Shown: positions 7,691 to 17,485 of the stretch, piece by piece
Layout: the number at the start of each line of letters is the position of its first letter
Numbering within the stretch: position 1 is the stretch's first letter
NCBI GenBank assembly: GCA_031394735.1
Contig: JANMXI010000263.1
Coordinates: forward strand, 1 to 64,000
Length of the DNA: 64,000 bases
Origin: TMP-86 sp031394735
GTDB lineage: Bacteria > Pseudomonadota > Gammaproteobacteria > Steroidobacterales > Steroidobacteraceae
Direction of reading: 5' to 3'
The notes under the pieces: model-generated
What the model saw: the letters and a program-made list of their open reading frames with translations, nothing else
Databases searched by the model: none
What the model was told of the DNA's origin: nothing
Translations under genes and position numbers: made by a program

Positions 7691-9301
7691 ATGAGCGAGG
7701 AGCTTCAGCGCGATGTGATGGAGTATGACGTCGCCATCGTCGGTGGCGGCCCTGCCGGCCTGTCGTGCGCCATTCGACTCAAGCAGATCAATCCGGATTT
7801 CAGCGTATGCGTGCTGGAAAAGGGTTCTGCACTGGGCGCCCATTCGCTCAGCGGCGCGGTGCTCGAACCGGCACCGTTGGATAAATTGCTGCCGCAATGG
7901 CGCGACAACCCGCCGGCCACTTTCGTGCCGGCCAAGCGCGACGAATTTCTGTTCCTCACACGCACCGGCCGCCGCAAGCTGCCGACGCCGCCACAGATGC
8001 ACAATCACGGCAACTTCATCATTTCGCTCGGGCAGCTCACGCCCATCCTGGGTGCTGAAGCGGAACGTTTGGGCGTCGATGTATTCGCCGGATTCGCCGC
8101 AGCTGAAAGCTTGTTCGATGACTCCGGCGCCGTCAAAGGCGTGCGCATCGGCGACATGGGCGTGGAGAAAAATGGCGAGCCGGGTCCGAACTTCGCGCTC
8201 GGTCCTGAGATCCACGCCAAGACCACGGTGCTGGCCGAAGGCTGCCGCGGCAGCGTTTCCAAACAACTGATCCAGCGCTTCAAACTCGACGCCGGCAAAT
8301 CGCCGCAGACCTATGGACTGGGCTACAAGGAATTGTGGCAACTACCCAAGGGCCGGACCGAAGCAGGTTTGATTCAACATACGCTAGGCTGGCCGCTGGA
8401 CAGCAAGACTTACGGCGGCAGCTACCTGTATCACCTGAACGATGACCGCATCTACCTGGGATTCGTGGTCGGCCTCGACTACGAGGATCCCCGCTTCAAG
8501 CCCTTCGAAGCGTTCCAGCAATACAAACATCATCCGGCGATCAAGCCGCTGCTCGAAGGCGGCGAAATCGTCGCGGGCGGTGCACGCACGGTCATCGAGG
8601 GCGGCTATCAATCGATGCCGACACTGGAAATGCCCGGTGCTTTGCTCGCCGGCGACGCGGGCGGCACGCTCAACACCCCGAAGATCAAGGGCATTCACCA
8701 GGCGATTCGCTCCGGCACCCTGGCCGCCGAGCATCTTGCCAAGGTGGGCACGAGTCTCGGATTCGATCGGCTGTGGCGCGAATCGGCAGGCGGCCGCGAA
8801 CTGTACAAAGTGCGCAACATCCGCCCCGGATTCCGCCGCGGATTGTGGCTCGGCCTTGCCAACGCAGGATTGGAAACGGTGACCGCGGGAAAACTGCCGT
8901 GGACACTGTCCAATCACGCCGATCACAGCGCGCTGAAACGACTGGATGAATATGCCTCGCCGGATCGTGGTTGGGGCGAACGTTCCCTGCCACCGCGCGA
9001 CCGGCTGGCCTCGGTGTTCTTCGCCAGCACCACGCACGAGGAGAATCAGCCGGTGCATCTGCGGGTGGCCGACACGAACATATGCGCCTCGAAATGTGCC
9101 CAGGAATTCGGCAATCCCTGCACCAACTTCTGCCCCGCCAATGTGTATGAGATGGTCGATGACGGCGCCGGCGGCAAGCGACTGCAGATCAATTCTGCGA
9201 ATTGCGTGCATTGCAAAGCCTGCGATATCAAAGACCCGTACCAGATCATCACCTGGGTGACGCCGGAGGGCGGTTCGGGCCCGAACTACCAGGGCTTGTA
9301 A
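7691..9301 (+). CDS. Electron transfer flavoprotein-ubiquinone oxidoreductase
   Basis: A 536-residue membrane-associated flavoprotein. The N-terminal FAD-binding GGGPAGLSCAIRL is near residue 18 and the second FAD block GALLAGDAGGTLN is near residue 320. The C-terminus carries the [4Fe-4S] ferredoxin-like domain, with Cys in PCTNFCPANVY and CVHCKACDIKDP, ending in the conserved GPNYQGL. It takes electrons from reduced ETF, which collects them from acyl-CoA dehydrogenases, and passes them to ubiquinone. The ETF subunits themselves are not in the window. Length and domain order match the bacterial and mitochondrial family. Confidence 0.95.
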   Translation: MSEELQRDVMEYDVAIVGGGPAGLSCAIRLKQINPDFSVCVLEKGSALGAHSLSGAVLEPAPLDKLLPQWRDNPPATFVPAKRDEFLFLTRTGRRKLPTPPQMHNHGNFIISLGQLTPILGAEAERLGVDVFAGFAAAESLFDDSGAVKGVRIGDMGVEKNGEPGPNFALGPEIHAKTTVLAEGCRGSVSKQLIQRFKLDAGKSPQTYGLGYKELWQLPKGRTEAGLIQHTLGWPLDSKTYGGSYLYHLNDDRIYLGFVVGLDYEDPRFKPFEAFQQYKHHPAIKPLLEGGEIVAGGARTVIEGGYQSMPTLEMPGALLAGDAGGTLNTPKIKGIHQAIRSGTLAAEHLAKVGTSLGFDRLWRESAGGRELYKVRNIRPGFRRGLWLGLANAGLETVTAGKLPWTLSNHADHSALKRLDEYASPDRGWGERSLPPRDRLASVFFASTTHEENQPVHLRVADTNICASKCAQEFGNPCTNFCPANVYEMVDDGAGGKRLQINSANCVHCKACDIKDPYQIITWVTPEGGSGPNYQGL

Positions 9302-9310
9302 AGAACGCGA

Positions 9311-10417
9311 GTGCGCGACGTCAACACCGTGCTTTCGAAGCTGGCGGGCCAGATCGAAGCGCACAAGCTGCTGCCCGATCCGCAGCAGCTGGAGTGCGCG
9401 CGCCAACTCGATGCCGTGCGCACGGCACTGCAGGCGGACCGCCACGGCGGATTGCTGTCGGGTCTGCGCCTGCCTTGGACTGCCCCGCCCGCGATTCGCC
9501 CCGTGCGCGGCCTGTACATCTGGGGCGGCGTCGGTCGCGGCAAGACCTGCCTGATGGATCTGTTCTACGACTCCTTGAACTTCAAGGAGCGTCAGCGCAG
9601 CCACTTCTACCGTTTCATGCGTGACATCCACGCCCGCTTGCACGTTCTCAAGAATGTAGAAAATCCGCTCGATCAAGTGGCAAAGGACATTTCGCAGCGC
9701 GTCCGTCTGTTGTGCTTGGATGAGCTGTTCGTCTCCGATATCGGCGATGCGATGATTCTGGGCACGCTGTTCGACGCATTGCTCCGTCGCGGGGTCACGC
9801 TCGTGGCCACCTCCAATGTGCCGCCCGACGCGTTGTACAAAGGCGGACTGCAGCGGCTGCGCTTTTTACCGGCCATCGATTTGCTGAAGCGCCATCTGGA
9901 CGTGTTGCACCTGGATGGCGGCGTCGACTACCGGCTGCGTCATCTGCAGCAAAGCGGAACGTATCTCGACTCGGCCGCGAACGACACGACACAGCGCCTG
10001 AATCAGCTTTTCCTCGATCTCAATGGCCATCCGGGCAGCGGACCGAGATCCGTGGAGGTCGAGGGTCGCCGCATCCACGCGCGGGAAACATCACCGGACA
10101 TCATCTGGTTCGACTTCGCCGATCTGTGTGAAGGACCGCGCAGCCAGAACGACTACATCGACCTGGCGCACGACTATCACACCGTGTTCGTCTCGGAGGT
10201 GCCCGTATTCGACACCACGCGCGAAGACGCGGCGCGTCGTTTCATCATGTTGGTGGACGAGTTCTACGACCGCGGCGTGAAGCTGGTGATGTCGGCCGCG
10301 GCACCACCCACCGGGCTGTACCACGGCGAGCGGTTGCGATTCGAGTTCGAGCGTACTGCGAGTCGTCTGATCGAAATGCAATCCGGCGACTATCTGGCGC
10401 AGCAACACCGCGCGTGA
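9311..10417 (+). CDS. zapE: Cell division ATPase ZapE (AFG1/YhcM family)
   Basis: A 368-residue AFG1-like ATPase. The Walker A motif is in YIWGGVGRGKTCLMD near residue 75, Walker B is LLCLDELFVSDI near residue 138, and the sensor region is LVATSNVPPDALYKGGLQR. The conserved blocks HFYRFMRDIHARL and FDFADLCEGPRSQNDYIDLA also fit the family. ZapE binds the Z-ring and acts in division under stress. The start is a GTG at 9311, nine bases after the previous stop, so it may be translated from the same mRNA as the ETF-quinone oxidoreductase gene. Confidence 0.92.
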   Translation: MRDVNTVLSKLAGQIEAHKLLPDPQQLECARQLDAVRTALQADRHGGLLSGLRLPWTAPPAIRPVRGLYIWGGVGRGKTCLMDLFYDSLNFKERQRSHFYRFMRDIHARLHVLKNVENPLDQVAKDISQRVRLLCLDELFVSDIGDAMILGTLFDALLRRGVTLVATSNVPPDALYKGGLQRLRFLPAIDLLKRHLDVLHLDGGVDYRLRHLQQSGTYLDSAANDTTQRLNQLFLDLNGHPGSGPRSVEVEGRRIHARETSPDIIWFDFADLCEGPRSQNDYIDLAHDYHTVFVSEVPVFDTTREDAARRFIMLVDEFYDRGVKLVMSAAAPPTGLYHGERLRFEFERTASRLIEMQSGDYLAQQHRA

Positions 10418-10445
10418 GGGCGCGGCGAATGGTGCGCCGGCGTCG

Positions 10446-11099
10446 TTACGCTTCGAAGTCCGCCTGATTTTCCGGCGCCGCCGCGCGAAATGCCGGCAGG
10501 TTCCGGCAGTGCGCATCGATGCGCGCAACGCGCACAAATGAATCCACCGGTACCTGCAGGCGTCGCGAGGCAAAGCATTGCGCGACGATACAGATGTCGG
10601 CAATGGTGGGAAAATCGCCACAGCAGAAAGGGCCGCGACTATCGGCGCCGGCGAGCAACTCCTCCACGGCCTGCAGACCATTGTTCATCCAATGCCGTGT
10701 CCAGGCGTTGACCCCATCCTGCGACTGGTTCAGTTCTCGCGACAAATAGCGTGTCGTCGACAGGTTCTGCATCGGCTGGATGTCGGCGGCAATCGTCTGG
10801 GTGACGGCGCGCACCAGCGCGCGGTCCGCAGCACCCGCCGGCATGATGGGCGGCGACGGATACGCCTCATCCAGATATTCCATGATGGCCACCGACTGCG
10901 TCACCACCTGTTCACCATCGATCAAGGTGGGAACCCGGCCTAGCGGATTGAAGCGTTTGTAATCGGGCTGCAATTGTTCGCCGCCGCCGCGCAGAAGGTG
11001 TACGTAGCGGGATTCAAAGGCGATACCCTTCAAGTGCAGAGCGATGCGCGCGCGGTACGACGCCGAACTGCGGAAATACGTGTATAGAATCATGTTCAT
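10446..11099 (-). CDS. maiA: Maleylacetoacetate isomerase / zeta-class glutathione S-transferase
   Basis: A 217-residue GST of zeta type. The N-terminus MILYTYFRSSASYRARIALH carries the SS-x-S-x-R-R-like glutathione-activating motif of the zeta class, and NPLGRVPTLIDG and QSVAIMEYLDE are the glutathione-binding blocks. The C-terminal helical domain contains FCCGDFPTIADICIVAQ. It isomerises maleylacetoacetate to fumarylacetoacetate in tyrosine and homogentisate breakdown, or a related maleyl compound. No other homogentisate gene is adjacent, so the exact substrate is open. Start 11099 (MNMIL) was preferred over an in-frame start at 11180. Confidence 0.82.
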   Translation of the reverse strand: MNMILYTYFRSSASYRARIALHLKGIAFESRYVHLLRGGGEQLQPDYKRFNPLGRVPTLIDGEQVVTQSVAIMEYLDEAYPSPPIMPAGAADRALVRAVTQTIAADIQPMQNLSTTRYLSRELNQSQDGVNAWTRHWMNNGLQAVEELLAGADSRGPFCCGDFPTIADICIVAQCFASRRLQVPVDSFVRVARIDAHCRNLPAFRAAAPENQADFEA

Positions 11100-11251
11100 C
11101 ACCTTCCAAAGTCTCGTCCCGGCGCATGGCACGTCGCACGCGAAGACGAAGCGGCTCCGCCCTGGCATAATTGCGCGCAAGATATACTAACCCTCACGCA
11201 CTTTTCCAATTCGACGGCGTGATCATAAAGCTTTTGAGGAGTGGCATTCAC

Positions 11252-14200
11252 ATGGATCAAAGCTTGTCGGCTTCGCATCGAGGCCTGATGTCCGCGGTGA
11301 TCGCGGCGGCACGCAAACTTAAGCCGGTTCGCGGCGTGGATCTGGCGGTGTTTCTGCGCGCCTACTACGCCAACGTCGACATTCAAGATCTGGGCGAACG
11401 GACACCCGCCGACCTCGCCGCCTCCGCCTTGAGCCACCTGCGCTTCGCGCGGCAACGGCGCGGGCGCGCACTGGTGCGAGCGTTCAACCCTGTGCTTGCG
11501 CAGGACGGCTATGCCTGCCTGCACACCGTCGTCGAACTCGTCAACGACGACATGCCGTTCCTGGTCGATTCGATCGGCATGGTGCTCTCGCAGCGCTCCC
11601 TCACGATGCATTTTCTGGCCCACCCGATCTTCGCGGTGGAGCGCGGTCGCGACGGCCTCATCAAGCAACTGCTGCGGCGATCCGAAGATGCCGCCGCGCA
11701 GCAGCCAAGACTGGAATCGTTTCAACATCTGGAGATCGACCGCGTGGTCGACCCGGCTGAACTGCGCGACCTGGCCCGGCAAATTGAGAGCAGCCTGCAA
11801 GATGTCCGCATCGTCTGCACCGACTGGGCTGCCATGCGCGCGGCGGCGCGCACGGTGGCCGCGGACTTCGACACGGTCCGGTCACGCATCGATCCCATCG
11901 AAGCCAACGAGGCCCGGGCGCTGCTCGGTTGGATGGAAAACAAACACTTTACTTTCATGGGCTACCGCGAGTACCGCCTGCGGGGCGCTGCCGGACGAGA
12001 GTCGCTGGCGCCGCTGGAAGACACCGGCCTCGGCATTTTGCGCAAGGGTCGGATGCGTCCGGCCGTGGTTGGTCGAATCGCGAGTCGCGACATCCGCCGT
12101 CAGGCGCATTCCTCCGAACTGGCGCTGGTCACCAAGGCGAATTCAGTCTCGACCGTGCACCGTCGCGGCTATCTGGACTATGTCGGCATCAAGCAATTCG
12201 ACGCCAAGGGCAAGCTCATCGGCGAGCGGCGCTTTCTGGGCTTGTGGACCTCGGCTGCTTACGCCACGCATCCGCGCGACATTCCGGTCCTGCGGCGCAA
12301 AGTGGCCCGCGTGATCGAGCACTTCGATCTTGCGCCCGACAGCCATGACGGCAAAGCGCTGCAGCACATCATGGAAAACTTTCCCCGCGACGAGCTTTTC
12401 CAGGCATCGATGGACGAACTCATCCCGCTGGTCACCGGCGTATTCGGTCTGCAGGAGCGGCCGCGCGTGCGCATCCTGTTGCGTCGCGACCCGTTCCGAC
12501 GGTTCTATTCCTGCCTGGTGTTCGTGCCTCGCGACAAATACAACACCCAGGTACGACAGCGCATCGAGCGCGTGATTCGCGAGGAGTTTGCGGCGACCAG
12601 TATCGAATCGCAGATCCAGATTTCCGATTCCAATCTCGCGCGCGTGTACCTGGTCGCGCGCACCCTGCCCAGCGGTGACGCGCGCATCCACCTGCCGCAG
12701 CTGGAACGCAAGGTCGAAGTGGCAGTGCGCTCCTGGAGCGACTCCTTCAAAGACACCCTGCATACCAAATTCGACGAATCGCGCGCCTTGCAGCTGTACG
12801 CGCGCTACGCCACTGCGTTTCCCGCTGCATACACCGAGGATTTCGACGCTGCTGTCGCCACGCACGATGTCGGCTTTCTCGAAGCGATGGAAGCGCAGCC
12901 GGACGCGTTGCACCTGGACATCTACCGGCTCGACGCCAAACGCAACGACAAATTCTTTCTGAAGATTTTCCGCAAGCAGGACGCCATCGCCCTGTCCGAT
13001 GTGTTGCCCATGCTGGAAAACATGGGCTTGAAGGTGATTGCGGAGCGCCCCTACGAACTGGAGTTGGCGCCCGGCCGGCGCGCCTGGATTCAGGATCTGG
13101 AGATTGAACTGCGTGCACCGGCGCTATCCCGCTTCGACAAACTCGAACCGGAGATCAAGAGCGCCTTCACCGCCATCTGGTCGCAGCGCACGGACAACGA
13201 TTCCTTCAATCAGCTCACCCTGTCAGCCGGACTGCCGTGGCGCGACGTGGCGGTGCTGCGCGCCTACTGCCGCTTTTTGCTGCAGGCAGGCCTGCCCTTC
13301 AGTCAGGGCTACATGGCGCAGGTGCTGGTCAATCATGCCGCGACCACGCGACTTCTCGCCGATCTGTTCAGCGTACGGTTCACGCCGTCGACGGGTGCCG
13401 CCGCACGACAAAGCGCTCTGAAACGCCTGAATGCGCGCATCCATGAGCAACTGGAAGGCGTGACGCGCTCGGACGAGGACCGCATCCTGCGCGGCTTCTG
13501 GAATGCGTTGCGCGCCACCGTGCGCACCAACGCCTACCAACCGGGCGCGGACGGCCTGCCCAAAGACTACTTGTCCTTCAAAATTGAAAGCCAGCAGCTT
13601 CCCGAACTGCCGCTGCCCCGGCCGCAGTTCGAGGTGTTCGTGGTGTCGCCGCGCATGGAAGGCGTTCACCTGCGCATGGGCAAGGTCGCGCGCGGCGGCA
13701 TTCGCTGGTCCGACCGGCGCGAGGATTTTCGCACCGAGATACTCGGACTGATGAAGGCGCAGAACGTCAAGAACACGGTGATCGTGCCGGTGGGCGCAAA
13801 AGGCGGCTTCGTAGTGAAGCGCATGCCGGCCGGTGATCGCGACACGCAGCAGCGCGAGGTGATCGCCTGCTATCAGACCTTGATCCGCGGCCTGCTCGAC
13901 ATTACCGACAACATCGTCAATGACAAACTTACTCCGCCCGTGGCGGTGGTACGACACGATGAGGACGATCCCTACCTCGTGGTGGCAGCGGACAAGGGCA
14001 CGGCCACCTTCTCCGACATCGCCAACGCCATCTCCGAGCACTATGGCTTCTGGCTGGGCGATGCCTTCGCCTCCGGCGGCTCGGTGGGCTACGACCACAA
14101 GAAGATGGCCATCACCGCGCGCGGCGCGTGGGAATGCGTGAAGCGACATTTCCGTGAGCTCGACATTGACGTGCAAGCGCAGGACTTCAGCGTGGCCGGC

Positions 14201-16075
14201 ATCGGCGACATGGCCGGCGACGTCTTTGGCAACGGCATGCTGCAATCCCGGCATATCCGCCTGCTCGCGGCGTTCAATCATCAACACATCTTTTTAGATC
14301 CCACTCCGGACGCTGCACGCACCTTCGCCGAACGCGAACGGCTGTTCAAACTGCCGCGCTCGAGCTGGGAAGACTATTCCACCCGCCTGATCTCCAAAGG
14401 CGGCGGCATCTACTCGCGCGCCACCAAGACGTTGACGTTGAGCAAGGAATGCCAGGCGATGCTCGAGCTGCCGGCGGTGAGCACGCCGAATGAGATCATC
14501 AAGGCCATCCTGAAGATGCGCGTGGACCTGTTGTGGAACGGCGGCATCGGCACGTATGTGAAGGCCAGCCACGAAAGTCACGGCGGGGTGGGCGACCGCA
14601 GCAATGATGCGGTGCGCATCGACGGCAAACAGTTGCGCTGCAAGGTCATCGGCGAAGGCGGCAACCTGGGTTTCTCGCAGCTCGGCCGTGTCGAATACGC
14701 GCGCGCCGGTGGCCGGCTGAACACGGATTTCATCGACAACTCTGCCGGCGTCAACTGCTCCGACGTCGAGGTGAACCTGAAGATACTGCTCAACGCGGCC
14801 GTACATGCTCGGGTTCTCACACGCGTCGCCCGTGACCGGCTGCTGGTGCAGATGACCGACGAGGTGGCGGCGCTGGTATTGCGCAACAACTACCTGCAGA
14901 GTCAGGCCATCAGCACCATCGAATCGCGCGCCGTCGAGCGCCTGAGCGAGCATGCCTTCGTGATCCGCGCGCTGGAGCGCTCGGGCGATCTGAATCGAGC
15001 GCTGGAATACCTGCCGACCGACGAGGAGATCGCCGAGCGGCGCAAGGCCAGCGAAGGATTCACGCGTCCGGAGCTCGCGATCACCTTGAGTTACAGCAAG
15101 ATATGGCTGTATCGCGCCTTGATCCAATCCGACGTACCGGAAGATGCGTTTCTGTCGGGAGAACTCAACCGCTACTTCCCCGCGGCGATGCAAAAACGCT
15201 TCGCCGATCGCATCAAGCGCCATCGTCTGCGCCGCGAGATCATCGCCACCGCCATCACCAACAGCCTCATCAATCGCATGGGCCCGGTGTTTGCGATCCG
15301 TGCGCGCGAAGATACGGGCGCGCAACCGGCCGCCATCGCGCGCGCGTATTCCATCGTGCGCGAGGTGTTCAATGTGCGCGATCTGTGGACGCGCATCGAG
15401 GCGCTCGACAACAAGATGTCCGCGCAGACGCAATACGCGACCATGTACGAGATTTCGCGGCTGCTGCAGCATGGCACTTATTGGTATCTGAGCAATCACC
15501 GCAACGGACTGAACATCGAGGGCAGCGTCAAGCGCTACGCTCCGCGCATCGCCGAGTTGAGCCGCGGGCTTGCCGAAGTTCTGGGTGCGGGCGAAGCGGT
15601 GCTGCATGCGGCGCACCGCAAGCGCCTGATCGACAAAGGTGCACCGGATTCGCTGGCCGAGCGCCTGGCCGCCCTGGAACCCTTGCACGCCGGACTCGAC
15701 GTGGTCGATGTGGCCACCACGGCGCGGGTGCCGGTCCTGTTCGCGGCCCGGGTCTACTACGAGATGGGTGAGACCCTGGGCTTGAGCTGGCTGAAACAGC
15801 AGATCGACTCGCTGACGGTTGACGGACACTGGCAGGCAGTGGCGCGCAGCACGCTGCGCGATAACCTCTATGCATTGCAGCGCAAGCTCGCTGCCGCGGC
15901 GCTGGCCGAGACTGGCGCAAAGCCGCTGGCTCGACTGGAGAAATGGATGCACAAGCGCGCATCGGAAATCGAGTACTTGAAGCGGGTGCTGATCGACATG
16001 CGCACCAGCACTACGCCGGATTTCGCCACGTTATCGGTGGCCCTGCAGTCGGTGCGCCGTATCGGCGGTGAATAA
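11252..16075 (+). CDS. NAD-specific glutamate dehydrogenase, large (GDH-180 type)
   Basis: A protein of about 1,607 residues, the usual size of the large NAD-dependent glutamate dehydrogenases. It deaminates glutamate to 2-oxoglutarate. N-terminal regulatory ACT-like segments (MPFLVDSIGMVLSQR; YRLDAKRNDKFFLKIF) span roughly the first 700 residues. The catalytic domain follows, with KVARGGIRWSDRREDFRTE, QNVKNTVIVPVGAKGGF and FSVAGIGDMAGDVFGNGM. A long C-terminal helical domain ends the protein. The start at ATG 11252 has an AGGAG at 11236-11240. An upstream in-frame start at 11171 would add 27 residues. The gene stands alone, divergent from the maiA-like gene. Confidence 0.94.
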   Translation: MDQSLSASHRGLMSAVIAAARKLKPVRGVDLAVFLRAYYANVDIQDLGERTPADLAASALSHLRFARQRRGRALVRAFNPVLAQDGYACLHTVVELVNDDMPFLVDSIGMVLSQRSLTMHFLAHPIFAVERGRDGLIKQLLRRSEDAAAQQPRLESFQHLEIDRVVDPAELRDLARQIESSLQDVRIVCTDWAAMRAAARTVAADFDTVRSRIDPIEANEARALLGWMENKHFTFMGYREYRLRGAAGRESLAPLEDTGLGILRKGRMRPAVVGRIASRDIRRQAHSSELALVTKANSVSTVHRRGYLDYVGIKQFDAKGKLIGERRFLGLWTSAAYATHPRDIPVLRRKVARVIEHFDLAPDSHDGKALQHIMENFPRDELFQASMDELIPLVTGVFGLQERPRVRILLRRDPFRRFYSCLVFVPRDKYNTQVRQRIERVIREEFAATSIESQIQISDSNLARVYLVARTLPSGDARIHLPQLERKVEVAVRSWSDSFKDTLHTKFDESRALQLYARYATAFPAAYTEDFDAAVATHDVGFLEAMEAQPDALHLDIYRLDAKRNDKFFLKIFRKQDAIALSDVLPMLENMGLKVIAERPYELELAPGRRAWIQDLEIELRAPALSRFDKLEPEIKSAFTAIWSQRTDNDSFNQLTLSAGLPWRDVAVLRAYCRFLLQAGLPFSQGYMAQVLVNHAATTRLLADLFSVRFTPSTGAAARQSALKRLNARIHEQLEGVTRSDEDRILRGFWNALRATVRTNAYQPGADGLPKDYLSFKIESQQLPELPLPRPQFEVFVVSPRMEGVHLRMGKVARGGIRWSDRREDFRTEILGLMKAQNVKNTVIVPVGAKGGFVVKRMPAGDRDTQQREVIACYQTLIRGLLDITDNIVNDKLTPPVAVVRHDEDDPYLVVAADKGTATFSDIANAISEHYGFWLGDAFASGGSVGYDHKKMAITARGAWECVKRHFRELDIDVQAQDFSVAGIGDMAGDVFGNGMLQSRHIRLLAAFNHQHIFLDPTPDAARTFAERERLFKLPRSSWEDYSTRLISKGGGIYSRATKTLTLSKECQAMLELPAVSTPNEIIKAILKMRVDLLWNGGIGTYVKASHESHGGVGDRSNDAVRIDGKQLRCKVIGEGGNLGFSQLGRVEYARAGGRLNTDFIDNSAGVNCSDVEVNLKILLNAAVHARVLTRVARDRLLVQMTDEVAALVLRNNYLQSQAISTIESRAVERLSEHAFVIRALERSGDLNRALEYLPTDEEIAERRKASEGFTRPELAITLSYSKIWLYRALIQSDVPEDAFLSGELNRYFPAAMQKRFADRIKRHRLRREIIATAITNSLINRMGPVFAIRAREDTGAQPAAIARAYSIVREVFNVRDLWTRIEALDNKMSAQTQYATMYEISRLLQHGTYWYLSNHRNGLNIEGSVKRYAPRIAELSRGLAEVLGAGEAVLHAAHRKRLIDKGAPDSLAERLAALEPLHAGLDVVDVATTARVPVLFAARVYYEMGETLGLSWLKQQIDSLTVDGHWQAVARSTLRDNLYALQRKLAAAALAETGAKPLARLEKWMHKRASEIEYLKRVLIDMRTSTTPDFATLSVALQSVRRIGGE

Positions 16076-16107
16076 TTCATGATCTTTGCAATGAAAAGGA
16101 TGCTGCA

Positions 16108-16857
16108 GTGAGCGGAAAATTGATCCTGGTACGGCATGGCCAAAGCACCTGGAACGTGGAGAACCTCTTCACCGGCTGGCACGATGTGGACCTCAGCGAT
16201 CTGGGGCGGCAGGAGGCTACGCAGGCCGGACGCGAGTTGCAGAAGGAGCAGCTTGAACCGGCGATCGCGTTCACCTCGGTGCTCAAGCGAGCGATCCGCA
16301 CGTTGTGGATCATCCTGGACACCACGGATCACATGTGGCTCCCCGTCGAGGGCGATTGGCGTCTCAACGAACGGCATTACGGAGCACTGCAAGGGTTGAA
16401 CAAGGCGCAGACCGTGGAAAAGCACGGCGAGGCGCAGGTGAAGATCTGGCGCCGCAGTTACGACATTCCCCCGCCCGCCCTGACATCAGACGACCCGCGC
16501 CACCCGCGCTTCGACAAGCGCTATGCAGGCATCGACCCCGCTCTGCTGCCGGCGACGGAATCGCTCAAGGACACGCTGGCTCGAGTGGAGCCCTTTTGGA
16601 AGGCGCGTATCGCGCCGGAACTCGCCGCCAACAAAGATGTGCTCGTGGTAGCCCACGGCAACAGCCTTCGAGCGATGGTGAAGATGCTCGACGGCATGTC
16701 GGAAGCCGACGTCGTGGAGTTCAACATTCCCACCGGCATTCCCATGCTGTACGAGCTGGACAGTAGGCTGCAGCCGCTGGGACGGCGATTCCTGGGCGAT
16801 GCACAGGCCATCGCCGCGGCGCAGGATGCGGTGCGGCGGCAGACCGAGAAGAAATAG
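16108..16857 (+). CDS. gpmA: 2,3-bisphosphoglycerate-dependent phosphoglycerate mutase
   Basis: A 249-residue glycolytic mutase that interconverts 3- and 2-phosphoglycerate. The phosphoacceptor motif LVRHGQSTWN lies at residues 6-15, LNERHYGALQGLNKA in the middle and the second active-site His in VVAHGNSLRAMVK near residue 183. The length matches E. coli GpmA (250). The start is GTG at 16108, 32 bases after the glutamate dehydrogenase stop. Confidence 0.95.
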   Translation: MSGKLILVRHGQSTWNVENLFTGWHDVDLSDLGRQEATQAGRELQKEQLEPAIAFTSVLKRAIRTLWIILDTTDHMWLPVEGDWRLNERHYGALQGLNKAQTVEKHGEAQVKIWRRSYDIPPPALTSDDPRHPRFDKRYAGIDPALLPATESLKDTLARVEPFWKARIAPELAANKDVLVVAHGNSLRAMVKMLDGMSEADVVEFNIPTGIPMLYELDSRLQPLGRRFLGDAQAIAAAQDAVRRQTEKK

Positions 16858-16936
16858 CCGTGTGCTACGCTGCGGGTTCGGACACGGCCCAACCGCCGGC
16901 AACCGCTGCAATGGTGATGTTTTTTCGGAGAGTGTT

Positions 16937-17440
16937 ATGACGATTTCAATGTATCAGGCGTCCGTGCCGGCCTTCATCCGCGCGCTGGGCAATCTCGCTG
17001 TGATCCTGGAGAAAGGCGCTGCGCATGCACAGCTGCGCAAGATCGACGAATCCGTGCTGCTCAACAGCCGTCTGTTTCCGGACATGTTTCCGCTGTCGCG
17101 CCAAGTGCAGATCGCAAGCGACACGGCCAGAAGCGGCGCGGGCCGATTGGCCGATGCGGAATTTCCCGCCTATGAAGACAAGGAAACGACCTTTCAGGAA
17201 TTGATTCACAGGATCCGCAACACCGTCGCGTATCTGGAAACCCTGCAGCCCGCGCAAATCGAGGGCTGCGAAGACAAAACCATTTCCTGGCAGACTCGAA
17301 GCAGCACCAAGAGCATGCAGGGACTGCCCTATCTTCTGAATCACCTGCTGCCCAACATCCATTTTCACGTCACCACGGCATACGACATCCTGAGGCACAA
17401 CGGCGTCGAACTGGGCAAGAAGGATTTTCTCGGACCGTGA
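16937..17440 (+). CDS. DUF1993 family protein
   Basis: A 167-residue protein starting MTISMYQASVPAF. The opening followed by a four-helix layout, LNSRLFPDMFPLSRQVQIASD in the middle and FHVTTAYDILRHNGVELGKKDF at the end are hallmarks of DUF1993, a DinB-superfamily helical bundle of unknown function. GAG at 16928-16930 and AGTGTT precede the ATG; no strong Shine-Dalgarno is seen. The gene is 79 bases downstream of gpmA and could be co-transcribed with it. Confidence 0.85.
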   Translation: MTISMYQASVPAFIRALGNLAVILEKGAAHAQLRKIDESVLLNSRLFPDMFPLSRQVQIASDTARSGAGRLADAEFPAYEDKETTFQELIHRIRNTVAYLETLQPAQIEGCEDKTISWQTRSSTKSMQGLPYLLNHLLPNIHFHVTTAYDILRHNGVELGKKDFLGP

Positions 17441-17485
17441 GCGGGAAATGCCCTGGCAGGAGCGCAGCGCGGCACTTCTCAAACG

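Noticed and set aside
8384..9676. 430-codon open frame on the minus strand
   Set aside because: Antisense to ETF-quinone oxidoreductase and the start of zapE; no domain seen.
14294..15952. 552-codon open frame on the minus strand
   Set aside because: It lies wholly inside the glutamate dehydrogenase gene, antisense to it, with a low-complexity translation.
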